NCBI RefSeq assembly: GCF_012767755.2
Contig: NZ_AP023189.1
Span: forward strand, 2,108,001-2,172,000
Length of the DNA stretch: 64,000 nt
From: Pseudomonas tohonis
Lineage (GTDB): Bacteria; Pseudomonadota; Gammaproteobacteria; Pseudomonadales; Pseudomonadaceae
Direction: 5' to 3'
In this document: one piece after another, positions 16,471-25,415 of the stretch
How positions within the stretch are numbered: the stretch's first letter is position 1
Layout: each line of letters begins with the position of its first letter
The notes under the pieces: generated by a model
The model's input: the letters and a program-made list of their open reading frames with translations, nothing else
What the model was told of the DNA's origin: nothing
The model's database searches: none
Position numbers and translations under genes: made by a program

Positions 16471-17547
16471 TCAGCCGCGCTGGCGCTTGGGCAGTACGTC
16501 CTTGAGCTTGGCGTGCATGCTGCGCAGGGTCTTCTCGGTGGTTTCCCAGTCGATGCAGGCGTCGGTGATGGAGACGCCGTACTTGAGCTGGTCCAGGTCC
16601 TTGGGAATGGACTGGCTGCCCCAGCCGAGGTGGCTCTCGACCATCAGGCCGACGATGGAGCCATTGCCTTCGAGGATCTGGTTGGCGACGTTGTCCATCA
16701 CCAGCGGCTGCAGGGCCGGGTCCTTGTTGGAGTTGGCGTGGCTGCAGTCGACCATGATGTTCGGCTTGATGCCGGCCTTGGTCAGTTCCTGCTCACAAAT
16801 GGCAACGCTCACCGAATCGTAGTTGGGCTTGCCGTTGCCGCCGCGCAGCACGACATGGCCATAGGCGTTGCCCTTGGTGGTGACGATGGAGACGCCGCCT
16901 TCCTGGTTGATGCCGAGGAAACGGTGCGGGCTGGAGACGGACTGCAGCGCATTGATCGCCACGGTCAGGCTGCCGTCGGTGCCGTTCTTGAAACCGACTG
17001 CCGAGGACAGGCCGGAGGCCATCTCGCGGTGGGTCTGGGATTCGGTGGTGCGGGCGCCGATGGCGGACCAGCTGATCAGGTCCTGCAGGTACTGCGGGGA
17101 GATCGGGTCAAGCGCCTCGGTGGCGGTGGGCAGGCCTTTTTCGGCCAGGTCGCGCAGCAGCTGGCGACCGATATGCAGGCCGTCCTGGATCTTGAAGGAG
17201 TCGTCCAGGTACGGGTCGTTGATCAGGCCTTTCCAGCCGACGGTGGTGCGCGGCTTCTCGAAGTACACGCGCATGACCAGGAACAGGGTATCGGACACTT
17301 CGGCAGCCAGGCCCTTGAGGCGATCGGCGTACTCGTGGGCGGCCTTGATGTCGTGGATCGAGCAGGGGCCGACCACCACGAACAGGCGATGATCCTTGCC
17401 ATCGAGGATGTTGCGTACCACTTCACGGCCGTTGGCCACGGTGCGCAGGGCAGCGTCGGTGAGCGGAATCTCGCGTTTCAGTTGCTCCGGCGTGATCAGG
17501 GTCTCGTTGGAGGCAACGTTGAGGTCGTCGATCGGTAAATCAGCCAT
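16471..17547 (-). CDS. aroF: 3-deoxy-7-phosphoheptulonate (DAHP) synthase, class I
   Basis: This 358-residue enzyme condenses phosphoenolpyruvate with erythrose 4-phosphate, the first step of the shikimate pathway. Diagnostic segments are VVVGPCSIHD (about residue 58), MRVYFEKPRTTVGWKGLIND, WSAIGARTTESQTHREMASG, GFKNGTDG and IMVDCSHANSNKD, which include the metal and substrate ligands. The N-terminal extension of about 45 residues is the usual allosteric arm of AroF/G/H enzymes; which amino acid inhibits it cannot be read with confidence. The start MADLPIDDLNVASNETLITP was taken rather than MTST four codons earlier; neither has a strong ribosome-binding site. Confidence 0.95.
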   Translation of the reverse strand: MADLPIDDLNVASNETLITPEQLKREIPLTDAALRTVANGREVVRNILDGKDHRLFVVVGPCSIHDIKAAHEYADRLKGLAAEVSDTLFLVMRVYFEKPRTTVGWKGLINDPYLDDSFKIQDGLHIGRQLLRDLAEKGLPTATEALDPISPQYLQDLISWSAIGARTTESQTHREMASGLSSAVGFKNGTDGSLTVAINALQSVSSPHRFLGINQEGGVSIVTTKGNAYGHVVLRGGNGKPNYDSVSVAICEQELTKAGIKPNIMVDCSHANSNKDPALQPLVMDNVANQILEGNGSIVGLMVESHLGWGSQSIPKDLDQLKYGVSITDACIDWETTEKTLRSMHAKLKDVLPKRQRG

Positions 17548-17708
17548 CGTGCTAGTCATCAGGTCAGTCGTCAGGTCACAGGTGCGGGCCGCCAGCCATC
17601 CCGGAGCTGCGGGGCACGGCATTTGAGTGCGCGTCGGGGACGCGGAACCTTAACGCGTTACACGCTGGCTCGACAATGGCACCAAGGGGGCAAATAGGCG
17701 GAAAATGC

Positions 17709-18128
17709 TCAGTTCAGGCTGGCTGCGGAGAACTCGGCGGCGTGACGGGCGATCCATTCCTGTGCGATGCGCTCGATCGGCAGTTCCTCGCCGGCTTCGA
17801 GCTCGCGCTGCTTGCGGTAGACCTCGATCTGGCAGACCTGCTCGACCATGCGGGCGCGGAAAAGCGTTTCCTCATCGGTGAAGCAGATGCCCACCAGGTA
17901 GTCGTCGGACTGCTTGCGGCACCAGGCGACGATGCCGGCGTAGCGTGCCTCGTCACCGAGCAGGGGGATTCGCAGCTCGATCGCGGTGCCCTTGCGAAAG
18001 CCTCGGATCGAGTTGCAGGCAACGCCGCCGAGACTGATATTGTGCAGCCGCTGTCGCGGCAGGAAGCTGTGCTTGCGCAGTACCAGCTCCACAGGCAGGT
18101 CGCTGGGGTGACGCAGGAATCGACGCAT
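17709..18128 (-). CDS. PilZ domain protein
   Basis: This 139-residue protein starts MRRFLRHPSDLPVEL and continues with NISLGGVACNS. The Arg-rich N-terminus and the N/D-x-S-x-x-G motif are the two cyclic-di-GMP contact motifs of PilZ domains, so it probably binds c-di-GMP, although the RxxxR spacing should be checked. Residues 100-139 form a helical tail rich in Glu. It is divergent from the thioredoxin-like gene. The partner process is unknown. Confidence 0.88.
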   Translation of the reverse strand: MRRFLRHPSDLPVELVLRKHSFLPRQRLHNISLGGVACNSIRGFRKGTAIELRIPLLGDEARYAGIVAWCRKQSDDYLVGICFTDEETLFRARMVEQVCQIEVYRKQRELEAGEELPIERIAQEWIARHAAEFSAASLN

Positions 18129-18178
18129 TTTTCATGGACTCCGGGTGCCATTTTTCCGGCATCGCTAAGGGCAGTATA

Positions 18179-18514
18179 GTGCGCGAACTCGAACTGACTG
18201 ATTTCGATGCGGACCAGCAACTGCTGGCCCTGCCGGGTATCTCGCTCATCGTATTCACGAGCATAGGTTGTGCCAGTTGCCGCTGGGCGCGGCGCCACTT
18301 GTCGCAGATGCCCCTGGGCGTCGACAGATTGTGCTGGATAGACGCCGGCAATAATGGTGGCCTGGTGCAGCGCTACGAGGTATTCCACCTGCCCGCACTC
18401 TTCGTGGTGCGGGACGGACAATTTCTTGGCGCCCTGCGCAGCACGCTGCAGGGCGAGGACCTGAACCGCAACCTGGACGACGCCCTGGCCCGCCAGGCAG
18501 AGGAGCTTCCCTGA
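18179..18514 (+). CDS. Thioredoxin-fold protein with CxxC motif
   Basis: This protein of about 111 residues has a thioredoxin-like fold with an active-site CASC (SIGCASCRWARRHL) and the cis-Pro in FHLPALFVVRDGQFLG. It is probably a cytoplasmic thiol-disulfide protein, as no signal peptide is present. GTG at 18179 is preferred as start because AAGGG lies 7-11 bases upstream. An in-frame ATG at 18134 has no ribosome-binding site and sits 6 bases from the divergent PilZ start. TATAGT overlaps the GTG, so the promoter-start relationship is unclear. Its stop overlaps the panE start as TGATG. Confidence 0.8.
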   Translation: MRELELTDFDADQQLLALPGISLIVFTSIGCASCRWARRHLSQMPLGVDRLCWIDAGNNGGLVQRYEVFHLPALFVVRDGQFLGALRSTLQGEDLNRNLDDALARQAEELP

Positions 18515-19470
18515 TGACCCAACCCTCGCAGCCACGCATCGGCATCATCGGCACCGGTGCCATCGGCGGCTTCTATGGCCTTTTGTTGGCCCGCGCCGGC
18601 TTCGACGTGCACTTCCTCCTGCGCAGCGAGTACGACGCGGTGCGCGCCAATGGCCTGCAACTCAACAGTGCGGTGCACGGCGCCCTGGCCCTCAAGCCCG
18701 TGCAGGCCTATCGCGACGTGGCCGAGATGCCGCCCTGCGACTGGCTGCTGGTGGGCGCCAAGACCACCAGCAACGCCGATCTAGCGCCGCTGATCGCATG
18801 GGCCGCCGCGCCGGGTGCCAAGGTGGTGTTGCTGCAGAACGGGCTGGCGGTCGAGGACGCGCTGCGCCCGCTGCTGCCGGATTCACTGCACCTGCTGGGT
18901 GGGCTCTGCTACATCTGCGTCCATCGCGATGCGCCGGGGGTGATCGAACACCAGTCCCTGGGCGCGGTGAACCTTGGCTACCACTCCGGCCCGGCGGGCG
19001 ATGACGCTGCGCGCCAGGCACTGGTGGAAGAGGGCGCCGGACTGTTCCGCGCGGCGGGGCTGGACTCCACCGGGATGCCCGACCTGGAGCAGGCGCGCTG
19101 GCAGAAACTGGTGTGGAACGTGCCTTACAACGGCCTCTCGGTGCTCCTCGACGCGGGCACCACCGCGCTGATGCGCAACGCCGACAGCCGCGAGCTGATC
19201 CAGGCGATCATGCAGGAGGTGGTGGAAGGTGCACTGGCCTGCGGGCACAGCCTTCCGGAGGGCTTCGCCGGTAAATTGCTGGCGGCCACCGACCGCATGC
19301 CCGACTACCTGCCGAGCATGTACCACGACTTCGCCCAGCGCCGCCCGCTCGAACTCGAAGCCATCTATGCTGCACCCCTGGCAGCGGCCGCTGCGGCGGG
19401 CCGGGACCTGCCGCGCATCCGCGCGATGTACCAGGCCCTGCGCTTCATCGACGCGCGCAACCAGGAATAA
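18514..19470 (+). CDS. panE: 2-dehydropantoate 2-reductase (ketopantoate reductase)
   Basis: This 318-residue NADPH-dependent reductase would make pantoate for coenzyme A. The N-terminal Rossmann motif is IGIIGTGAIGGFYG (residues 8-21), with GAKTTSNADL and LLQNGLAVEDAL as further cofactor-domain signatures. The C-terminal helical domain has WQKLVWNVPYNGLSVLLD, with the conserved catalytic Lys and Asn. Translation is coupled to the thioredoxin-like gene by overlap. Pseudomonads often carry more than one PanE/ApbA paralogue, so the physiological substrate may differ. Confidence 0.88.
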   Translation: MTQPSQPRIGIIGTGAIGGFYGLLLARAGFDVHFLLRSEYDAVRANGLQLNSAVHGALALKPVQAYRDVAEMPPCDWLLVGAKTTSNADLAPLIAWAAAPGAKVVLLQNGLAVEDALRPLLPDSLHLLGGLCYICVHRDAPGVIEHQSLGAVNLGYHSGPAGDDAARQALVEEGAGLFRAAGLDSTGMPDLEQARWQKLVWNVPYNGLSVLLDAGTTALMRNADSRELIQAIMQEVVEGALACGHSLPEGFAGKLLAATDRMPDYLPSMYHDFAQRRPLELEAIYAAPLAAAAAAGRDLPRIRAMYQALRFIDARNQE

Positions 19471-19480
19471 GGAGACAGGC

Positions 19481-20392
19481 ATGGCGGGAGGACTGGCGGA
19501 CAAACTGGTGCTGGCGATTTCCTCGCGGGCGCTGTTCGACCTCAACGAAAGCCACAGGGTCTACGAGTCCGAAGGCATCGAGGCCTACCGCCAGTACCAG
19601 ATCGACCACGAGGACGAGGTGCTCGACCCGGGCGATGCGTTCCCCCTGGTGCAGAAGCTCCTCGGCCTCAACAGCGCACTGGGCCAGCCACGCGTCGAGG
19701 TGATCCTGGTGTCGCGCAACAGTGCCGATACCGGGCTGCGTGCCTTCAACTCCATCCAGCAGCACGGCCTGGCCATCTCCCGCGCAGCCTTTTCCGGTGG
19801 CCGCAGCCCCGGGCCCTATCTCAAGGCTTTCGGTTGCCACCTGTTCCTTTCCACCCACGTGGACGATGTCCGTGCGGCGCTGCAGAGTGGTTTCGCCGCA
19901 GCCACCATCCTGTCCGGCGGGCCGCGCCGGGCCGCCAGCAACGAACTGCGCATCGCCTTCGACGGGGACGCGGTGCTGTTCTCGGACGACTCCGAGCGGG
20001 TCTACCAGCAGGGCGGGCTCGAGGCCTTCCAGGCCTACGAGCGCCAGGCGGCCTTGACCCCGCTGGACGGCGGCCCCTTCAAGCCATTCCTTTCGGCGCT
20101 CAACAGCCTGCAGCAGGAGTTCCCCGCCGATGCCTGCCCGATCCGCACGGCGCTGGTCACCGCCCGCTCGGCGCCTGCCCATGAACGGGTCATCCGCACC
20201 CTGCGCGAATGGAACATCCGCCTCGACGAGTCCTTCTTCCTCGGCGGGCTGGAGAAATCCTCCATCCTCGATGCCTTCGGCGCCGACGTGTTCTTCGACG
20301 ACCAGGCGGGACATTGCGAGAAAGCCCGCGAAGTGGTCGCCACCGGCCACGTTCCCCACGGTGTGAGCAACGAACCGCTGATATCTGACTAA
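19481..20392 (+). CDS. Cytosolic 5'-nucleotidase (cN-I-like)
   Basis: This 303-residue protein begins MAGGLADKLVLAISSRALFD. Family landmarks are LDPGDAFPLVQKLLGLN, VILVSRNSADTGLR, FSGGRSPGPYLKAFGCHLFL and FDGDAVLFSDDSE, the last being the HAD-like Asp motif. These are the signatures of the bacterial homologues of mammalian cytosolic 5'-nucleotidase I, which dephosphorylates nucleoside monophosphates. A GGAG sequence 10 bases before the ATG and the 10-base gap after panE suggest one transcript with panE. Confidence 0.88.
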   Translation: MAGGLADKLVLAISSRALFDLNESHRVYESEGIEAYRQYQIDHEDEVLDPGDAFPLVQKLLGLNSALGQPRVEVILVSRNSADTGLRAFNSIQQHGLAISRAAFSGGRSPGPYLKAFGCHLFLSTHVDDVRAALQSGFAAATILSGGPRRAASNELRIAFDGDAVLFSDDSERVYQQGGLEAFQAYERQAALTPLDGGPFKPFLSALNSLQQEFPADACPIRTALVTARSAPAHERVIRTLREWNIRLDESFFLGGLEKSSILDAFGADVFFDDQAGHCEKAREVVATGHVPHGVSNEPLISD

Positions 20393-20431
20393 GCTGAGAC
20401 GAGGCCCGCCACCCAGGCAGTAGGAGGCCTC

Positions 20432-20932
20432 ATGATCCGTTCGATTCTCTACGCCACCGACCTCGGTCTCTACGCCCCCTATGTGCTGCAGCACGCCCTT
20501 TCGCTCGCCCGGGTCTACCAGGCCGAGCTCTACGTGGTGCACGCCGTCGAGCCGCTCGGGCTGTTCGCCGAGTCCGTCCTGCAGACCTACCTCGACGAAG
20601 AGCGCCTTGCGGAGCTGCGGACCAAGGGGCTGGGCACCGTCATGGCCAGCATCGAGCAGCGCGTGCTGGAAGGGTTCCGCGACGAGATGGGGGACGCGCA
20701 GAGCGAGCTGGAAATGATCCGCGCAGTGCGTGTGGTGCAGGGGGACCCGCCGCAGGTGATTCTCGAGGAGGCACAGAAACTCGGGGTGGATTTGCTGGTC
20801 GTAGGCAGTCACAGCCATGGCGCTGCGCTCGATACGCCCCTGGGGCGGACCTCGGCGCGCCTGGTGCAGCTGTCCGACGTGCCCGTGTACCTGGTGCCCA
20901 TGCTTCAACACCGTGGGCGGGGCGAGCTGTGA
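20432..20932 (+). CDS. Universal stress protein (UspA family)
   Basis: This 166-residue single Usp domain begins MIRSILYATDLGLYAPYVLQ. It ends with LLVVGSHSHGAALDTPLGRT, a G-x2-G-x9-G-S/T-like ATP-binding loop, and DVPVYLVPM. It would be an ATP-binding cytoplasmic stress protein. TAGGAGG lies 7 bases before the ATG. It follows the nucleotidase by 39 bases and could be the last gene of that operon. Confidence 0.9.
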   Translation: MIRSILYATDLGLYAPYVLQHALSLARVYQAELYVVHAVEPLGLFAESVLQTYLDEERLAELRTKGLGTVMASIEQRVLEGFRDEMGDAQSELEMIRAVRVVQGDPPQVILEEAQKLGVDLLVVGSHSHGAALDTPLGRTSARLVQLSDVPVYLVPMLQHRGRGEL

Positions 20933-20986
20933 CGACGATGACGAATGGCGTGCAAAACTGAAAAAAACGTCTAGTTTTATCCATCA

Positions 20987-21002
20987 AACCATTAATATGG
21001 TT
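20987..21002. promoter_or_regulatory. Inverted repeat in the cysB promoter region
   Basis: AACCAT and ATGGTT flank TAAT, in the only A+T-rich stretch between usp and cysB (about 20955-21015). It overlaps a likely -10 region (TTATAAAC). It could be an operator, for example for CysB itself, but it does not match a consensus that I can state. Confidence 0.3.
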
Positions 21003-21044
21003 ATAAACGTCGCTGACCATCCAATGCGTCGTCATTTGCTTTGA

Positions 21045-22028
<984 letters not shown>

Positions 22029-22045
22029 GTCGGTCGCGGTAAACG

Positions 22046-22072
22046 AAAAGCCCGGCATCCGCCGGGCTTTTT
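22046..22072. terminator. Bidirectional terminator between cysB and the glutaredoxin-like gene
   Basis: A 10-base-pair stem (AAAGCCCGGC and its complement) with an ATCC loop and T residues on both strands. It abuts the stop codon of the minus-strand gene. Confidence 0.88.
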
Positions 22073-22347
22073 CATTGCGCTTCGAGCACCTGGTGCAGGA
22101 ACTCGTGGAACACGGTGTAGACCTGCTCGCTACCGTCGTCGTGGCGCACCACGAAGAAGGGCGCGGTGTCGACGCCATAGTGCTGGGCGACCATCCAGCC
22201 GGCGCTGGCCGGGTTGCGTTCGTCGGCCACCATCACCCGGTCGATGCGTTGCAGATGGCCGCCGCGCTCCAGCAGGCGCTGCACGTCCTTGCACTTGGCG
22301 CAGTCCTGGCCGTCGGCCAGGACCTTCTTCACCAGGGTGATCTTCAT
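22072..22347 (-). CDS. Glutaredoxin/thioredoxin-like small protein
   Basis: This 91-residue protein has an N-terminal CAKC (MKITLVKKVLADGQDCAKCK) in place of the usual CxxC, a cis-Pro in VDTAPFFVV and a C-terminal helix. It has a thioredoxin-like fold. It starts 4 bases after the cysH stop, so it is the second gene of the cysH operon. Bacterial APS reductases need thioredoxin or glutaredoxin as electron donor, so a dedicated donor role is an inference from context. Confidence 0.82.
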   Translation of the reverse strand: MKITLVKKVLADGQDCAKCKDVQRLLERGGHLQRIDRVMVADERNPASAGWMVAQHYGVDTAPFFVVRHDDGSEQVYTVFHEFLHQVLEAQ

Positions 22348-22351
22348 CGGC

Positions 22352-23086
22352 TCAGTGCTTGGCGATCAGGTTGCCGGCATGCAGCCCGCATTCCTTCTGC
22401 GTGGCCTCTTCCCACCACCAACGGCCTTCGCGTTCGTGCTGGTTGGGCAGCACGGGGCGGGTGCAGGGCTCGCAGCCGATGCTGATGAAGCCGCGCTCGT
22501 GCAGCGGGTTGTAGGGGATCTCCAGCATGCGGATATAGGCCCAGACTTCGTCACTGGGCATCTGTGCCAGCGGGTTGAACTTGTACAGCGGGTTGTCCGG
22601 CGTGGAGAAGGCGCCGTCCAGCTCCACCACCGCCACATTGCTGCGGGTGCCAGGGCTCTGGTCGCGGCGCTGGCCGGTGGCCCAGGCGCGAACGGTGGAC
22701 AGCTTGCGGCGCAGCGGCTCGATCTTGCGGATGCCGCAGCACTCCTCGTGGCCGTCCTTGTAGAAGCTGAACAGGCCCTTCTCGCGGACGAAGGGCTCCA
22801 GCCGGGTCGCATCGGGGGAAAGCACCTCGATGGCGATACCGTAGTGCTCGCGCACCTTCTCGATGAAACGGTAGGTTTCCGGGTGCAGGCGGCCGGTGTC
22901 GAGGCTGAACACCTTCACGTTCCTGTTCAGCTTCCAGGCCATGTCCACCAGCACCACATCCTCGGCGCCGCTGAAGGACAGCCACAGCTCATCGCCGAAG
23001 TGTTCGAAGGCGAGCTTGAGGATGTCCTGGGGGGACTTGCTGGCGTAAGCCGCAGCAATCTCGGCGACGTCGAAAGGTTGGCTCAT
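22352..23086 (-). CDS. cysH: Assimilatory adenylylsulfate (APS) reductase
   Basis: This 244-residue enzyme reduces adenylylsulfate to sulfite. It has the PP-loop-like [15 protein letters not shown], and [16 protein letters not shown]. The iron-sulfur ligand pairs in [13 protein letters not shown] and [10 protein letters not shown] mark the [4Fe-4S] APS reductases, as opposed to cluster-free PAPS reductases. The redox-active C-terminal Cys is in ECGLHAG. The operon is cysH then the glutaredoxin-like gene, facing away from cysB, and its promoter lies in 23087-23275, where CysB control is expected. Confidence 0.95.
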   Translation of the reverse strand: MSQPFDVAEIAAAYASKSPQDILKLAFEHFGDELWLSFSGAEDVVLVDMAWKLNRNVKVFSLDTGRLHPETYRFIEKVREHYGIAIEVLSPDATRLEPFVREKGLFSFYKDGHEECCGIRKIEPLRRKLSTVRAWATGQRRDQSPGTRSNVAVVELDGAFSTPDNPLYKFNPLAQMPSDEVWAYIRMLEIPYNPLHERGFISIGCEPCTRPVLPNQHEREGRWWWEEATQKECGLHAGNLIAKH

Positions 23087-23275
23087 CAGGCGGTTTTCCT
23101 AGTTGAAATGGCGCTACGCGCTCTGTGGCGCGGATGGTAACAAAAGCAACTTATGCGCCTAAATAACCAGAAGGAAGGTGGACTGCCGTGTTCGGATATA
23201 AGTGCCGCGTTGCGTGGCTGCGGGTGAAAAGCTAGAGTGCCGCCTCCCCAACAAACCAATACCGAGGAATGTCTC

Positions 23276-23893
23276 GTGGAAATCGCCTGTCTCGACCTGG
23301 AAGGTGTGCTGGTTCCGGAAATCTGGATCGCCTTCGCCGAAAAAACTGGAATCGACGCGCTCAAGGCCACCACCCGCGATATTCCCGACTACGACGTGCT
23401 GATGAAGCAGCGCCTGCGCATCCTCGACGAGCATGGCCTCAAGCTCTCCGACATCCAGGAAGTGATCGCCACGCTCAAGCCGCTGGAGGGCGCCGTCGAG
23501 TTCGTCGATTGGCTGCGCGAGCGTTTCCAGGTGGTGATCCTCTCCGACACCTTCTACGAATTCTCCCAGCCCCTGATGCGCCAGCTCGGTTTCCCGACCC
23601 TTCTGTGCCACAAGCTGATCACCGACGAGACCGATCGCGTGGTGGATTACCAACTGCGCCAGAAGGACCCGAAGCGCCAGTCCGTGATCGCCTTCAAGAG
23701 CCTCTACTACCGCGTGATCGCCGCCGGCGACTCGTACAACGACACCACCATGCTCTCCGAGGCCCATGCCGGCATCCTCTTCCATGCCCCGGAGAACGTG
23801 ATCCGCGAGTTCCCGCAGTTCCCGGCCGTGCACACCTACGAAGACCTCAAGCATGAGTTCCTCAAGGCCTCCAACCGCTCGCTGAGCCTCTGA
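23276..23893 (+). CDS. thrH: Phosphoserine phosphatase / homoserine phosphotransferase ThrH
   Basis: This 205-residue HAD-family enzyme is near-identical in sequence to ThrH, which moves phosphate from phosphoserine to homoserine. HAD motif I is CLDLEGVLVPE (Asp nucleophile; the second Asp of DxD is Glu, as in ThrH), motif II is VILSDTFYEFS, the Lys is in QKDPKRQSV and motif IV is AAGDSYNDTTML. The GTG start at 23276 has GAGGAA 8 bases upstream and fits the known N-terminus MEIACLDLEG; the longer frame has no such support. It is divergent from cysH and followed by a strong terminator. Confidence 0.96.
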   Translation: MEIACLDLEGVLVPEIWIAFAEKTGIDALKATTRDIPDYDVLMKQRLRILDEHGLKLSDIQEVIATLKPLEGAVEFVDWLRERFQVVILSDTFYEFSQPLMRQLGFPTLLCHKLITDETDRVVDYQLRQKDPKRQSVIAFKSLYYRVIAAGDSYNDTTMLSEAHAGILFHAPENVIREFPQFPAVHTYEDLKHEFLKASNRSLSL

Positions 23894-23904
23894 GCCCAGC
23901 CATG

Positions 23905-23930
23905 AAAAAGCCCGCGAAAGCGGGCTTTTT
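23905..23930 (+). terminator. Intrinsic terminator of thrH
   Basis: A 10-base-pair A/T and G/C stem (AAAAAGCCCGC paired with GCGGGCTTTTT) with a GAAA tetraloop, 12 bases after the thrH stop. The structure can also act on the convergent pabB. Confidence 0.92.
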
Positions 23931-23968
23931 CGTTTCCGCGCCTGCTGGGCGCCAGGCGAGCGTTCTTT

Positions 23969-25315
23969 CTACAGCCCCTCCAGCGTCCGCAACAGCACCT
24001 GCACCTTGGTGATGGATTCGCGGTACTCCGCTTCCCAGTCCGAGTCGGCAACGATGCCGCCGCCGCCCCAGCAACTGGCCACGCCGTCCTTCACCAGCAG
24101 GGTGCGGATGGCGATGGAACTGTCCATCTCCCCGCGCACGTCGAGGTAGAGAAGCGAGCCGCAGTAGATGGAGCGACGGGTCGGCTCCAGCTCGTCGATG
24201 ATCTCCATCGCGCGGATCTTTGGTGCGCCGGTGATGGAGCCGCCGGGGAAACTACCCAGCAGCAGGTCCAGCGCATCCTTGTCGTCGGCGAGCGTGCCGC
24301 TCACGGCGCTGACCAGGTGGTGCACGTTGGGGTAGCTCTCCAGCGCGAACAACTCCGGCACCTTCACGCTGCCGGTGCTGCAGCTGCGGCCCAGGTCGTT
24401 GCGCAGCAGGTCGACGATCATTAGGTTCTCCGCCCGGTCCTTCGGGCTCGCCAGCAGTTCCTGCGCCTGCTCGGCGTCTTCCTCCGGCGTGCGTCCCCGC
24501 GGGCGGGTGCCCTTGATCGGGCGAGTCTCCACCTGGCCCTTGCTGAGCCTGATGAAGCGCTCCGGCGAGAGGCTGAGGATGGCGCCGCCGCCGGGCAGGG
24601 CCTGGTAGGCGGAAAAGGGCGTGGAACAGGCCTCGCGCAAGGCGAGGTAGGCGCTCCAGGGGTCGCCCTGGCACGGCGCCTGAAAGCGCTGGGCGAAATT
24701 CACCTGGTAGCAATCACCGGCTGCGATGTAGGACTGGATCCGCTCGATCGCGTTTTTGTAAGCCGCCTGAGTCAGATCCGCCTGAAAGACGCTCTTAAGG
24801 CGAAATTCATCGACGTTATAGGGATTTTCCGAGCAGCTGAACAGGTCTACCAGGCGTTGGCGCTCGCTCTGCGCGAGGCTCGGATGGAATACCAGCTGGC
24901 TGGTGCGCTGCTGGTGGTCACTGACGAGGGCCCACGCGTAGAGGCCGAGCTGGGCGTCGGGCAACTGGCGGTCATCCTGTGCCCGGGCGGGCAGCGCTTC
25001 CAGGCGACGGCCGAAGTCATAGGAAAAATACCCCATCAATCCGCCCGTGAATGGCAGTTCCACGGCATCGGGCGTTTCGGCGAATCCCAACTGCCGCAAG
25101 GCCTCGCGAAGGCGGTGGATAAAGTCGTTGGCCGATTCGTCGGGTCCCGGCGCCAGTTCTGCCAATGGCCAGGCGCTGAATAGGTCATAGCGTCCACGAC
25201 TGGCAATGGGCCTGCCGGCGTCGAGCAGCACCGCTCCGGGTGCATGGCGGACGAGGGCGAAGCGCTGTCCCGGGTGTTCGTGGTAGGGCAGGGGGTGTAC
25301 GAGGCTATTGGGCAT
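23969..25315 (-). CDS. pabB: Aminodeoxychorismate synthase component I
   Basis: This 448-residue chorismate-utilising enzyme makes 4-amino-4-deoxychorismate for folate. The N-terminal half has LPFTGGLMGYFSYDFGRRLE. The catalytic half has AAGDCYQVNFAQRF, ILSLSPERFI, TRPIKGTRPRGRTPEEDA, NLMIVDLLRNDLGRSC and GSFPGGSITGAPKIRAMEII, then ITKVQVLLRTLEGL at the end. The PIKGT Lys distinguishes PabB from the anthranilate synthase TrpE group. The start is MPNSLVHPLPYHEH. No amidotransferase PabA gene is adjacent. Confidence 0.94.
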   Translation of the reverse strand: MPNSLVHPLPYHEHPGQRFALVRHAPGAVLLDAGRPIASRGRYDLFSAWPLAELAPGPDESANDFIHRLREALRQLGFAETPDAVELPFTGGLMGYFSYDFGRRLEALPARAQDDRQLPDAQLGLYAWALVSDHQQRTSQLVFHPSLAQSERQRLVDLFSCSENPYNVDEFRLKSVFQADLTQAAYKNAIERIQSYIAAGDCYQVNFAQRFQAPCQGDPWSAYLALREACSTPFSAYQALPGGGAILSLSPERFIRLSKGQVETRPIKGTRPRGRTPEEDAEQAQELLASPKDRAENLMIVDLLRNDLGRSCSTGSVKVPELFALESYPNVHHLVSAVSGTLADDKDALDLLLGSFPGGSITGAPKIRAMEIIDELEPTRRSIYCGSLLYLDVRGEMDSSIAIRTLLVKDGVASCWGGGGIVADSDWEAEYRESITKVQVLLRTLEGL

Positions 25316-25415
25316 GATGGACGCAAAGAGGGCGCGAGTGAGGATTCTAGACCGCCTAAATTGTCGATCCTAGAGCCGTTTCTTAAGTTTACGCAGGAAA
25401 TGCATTCTGATAATT

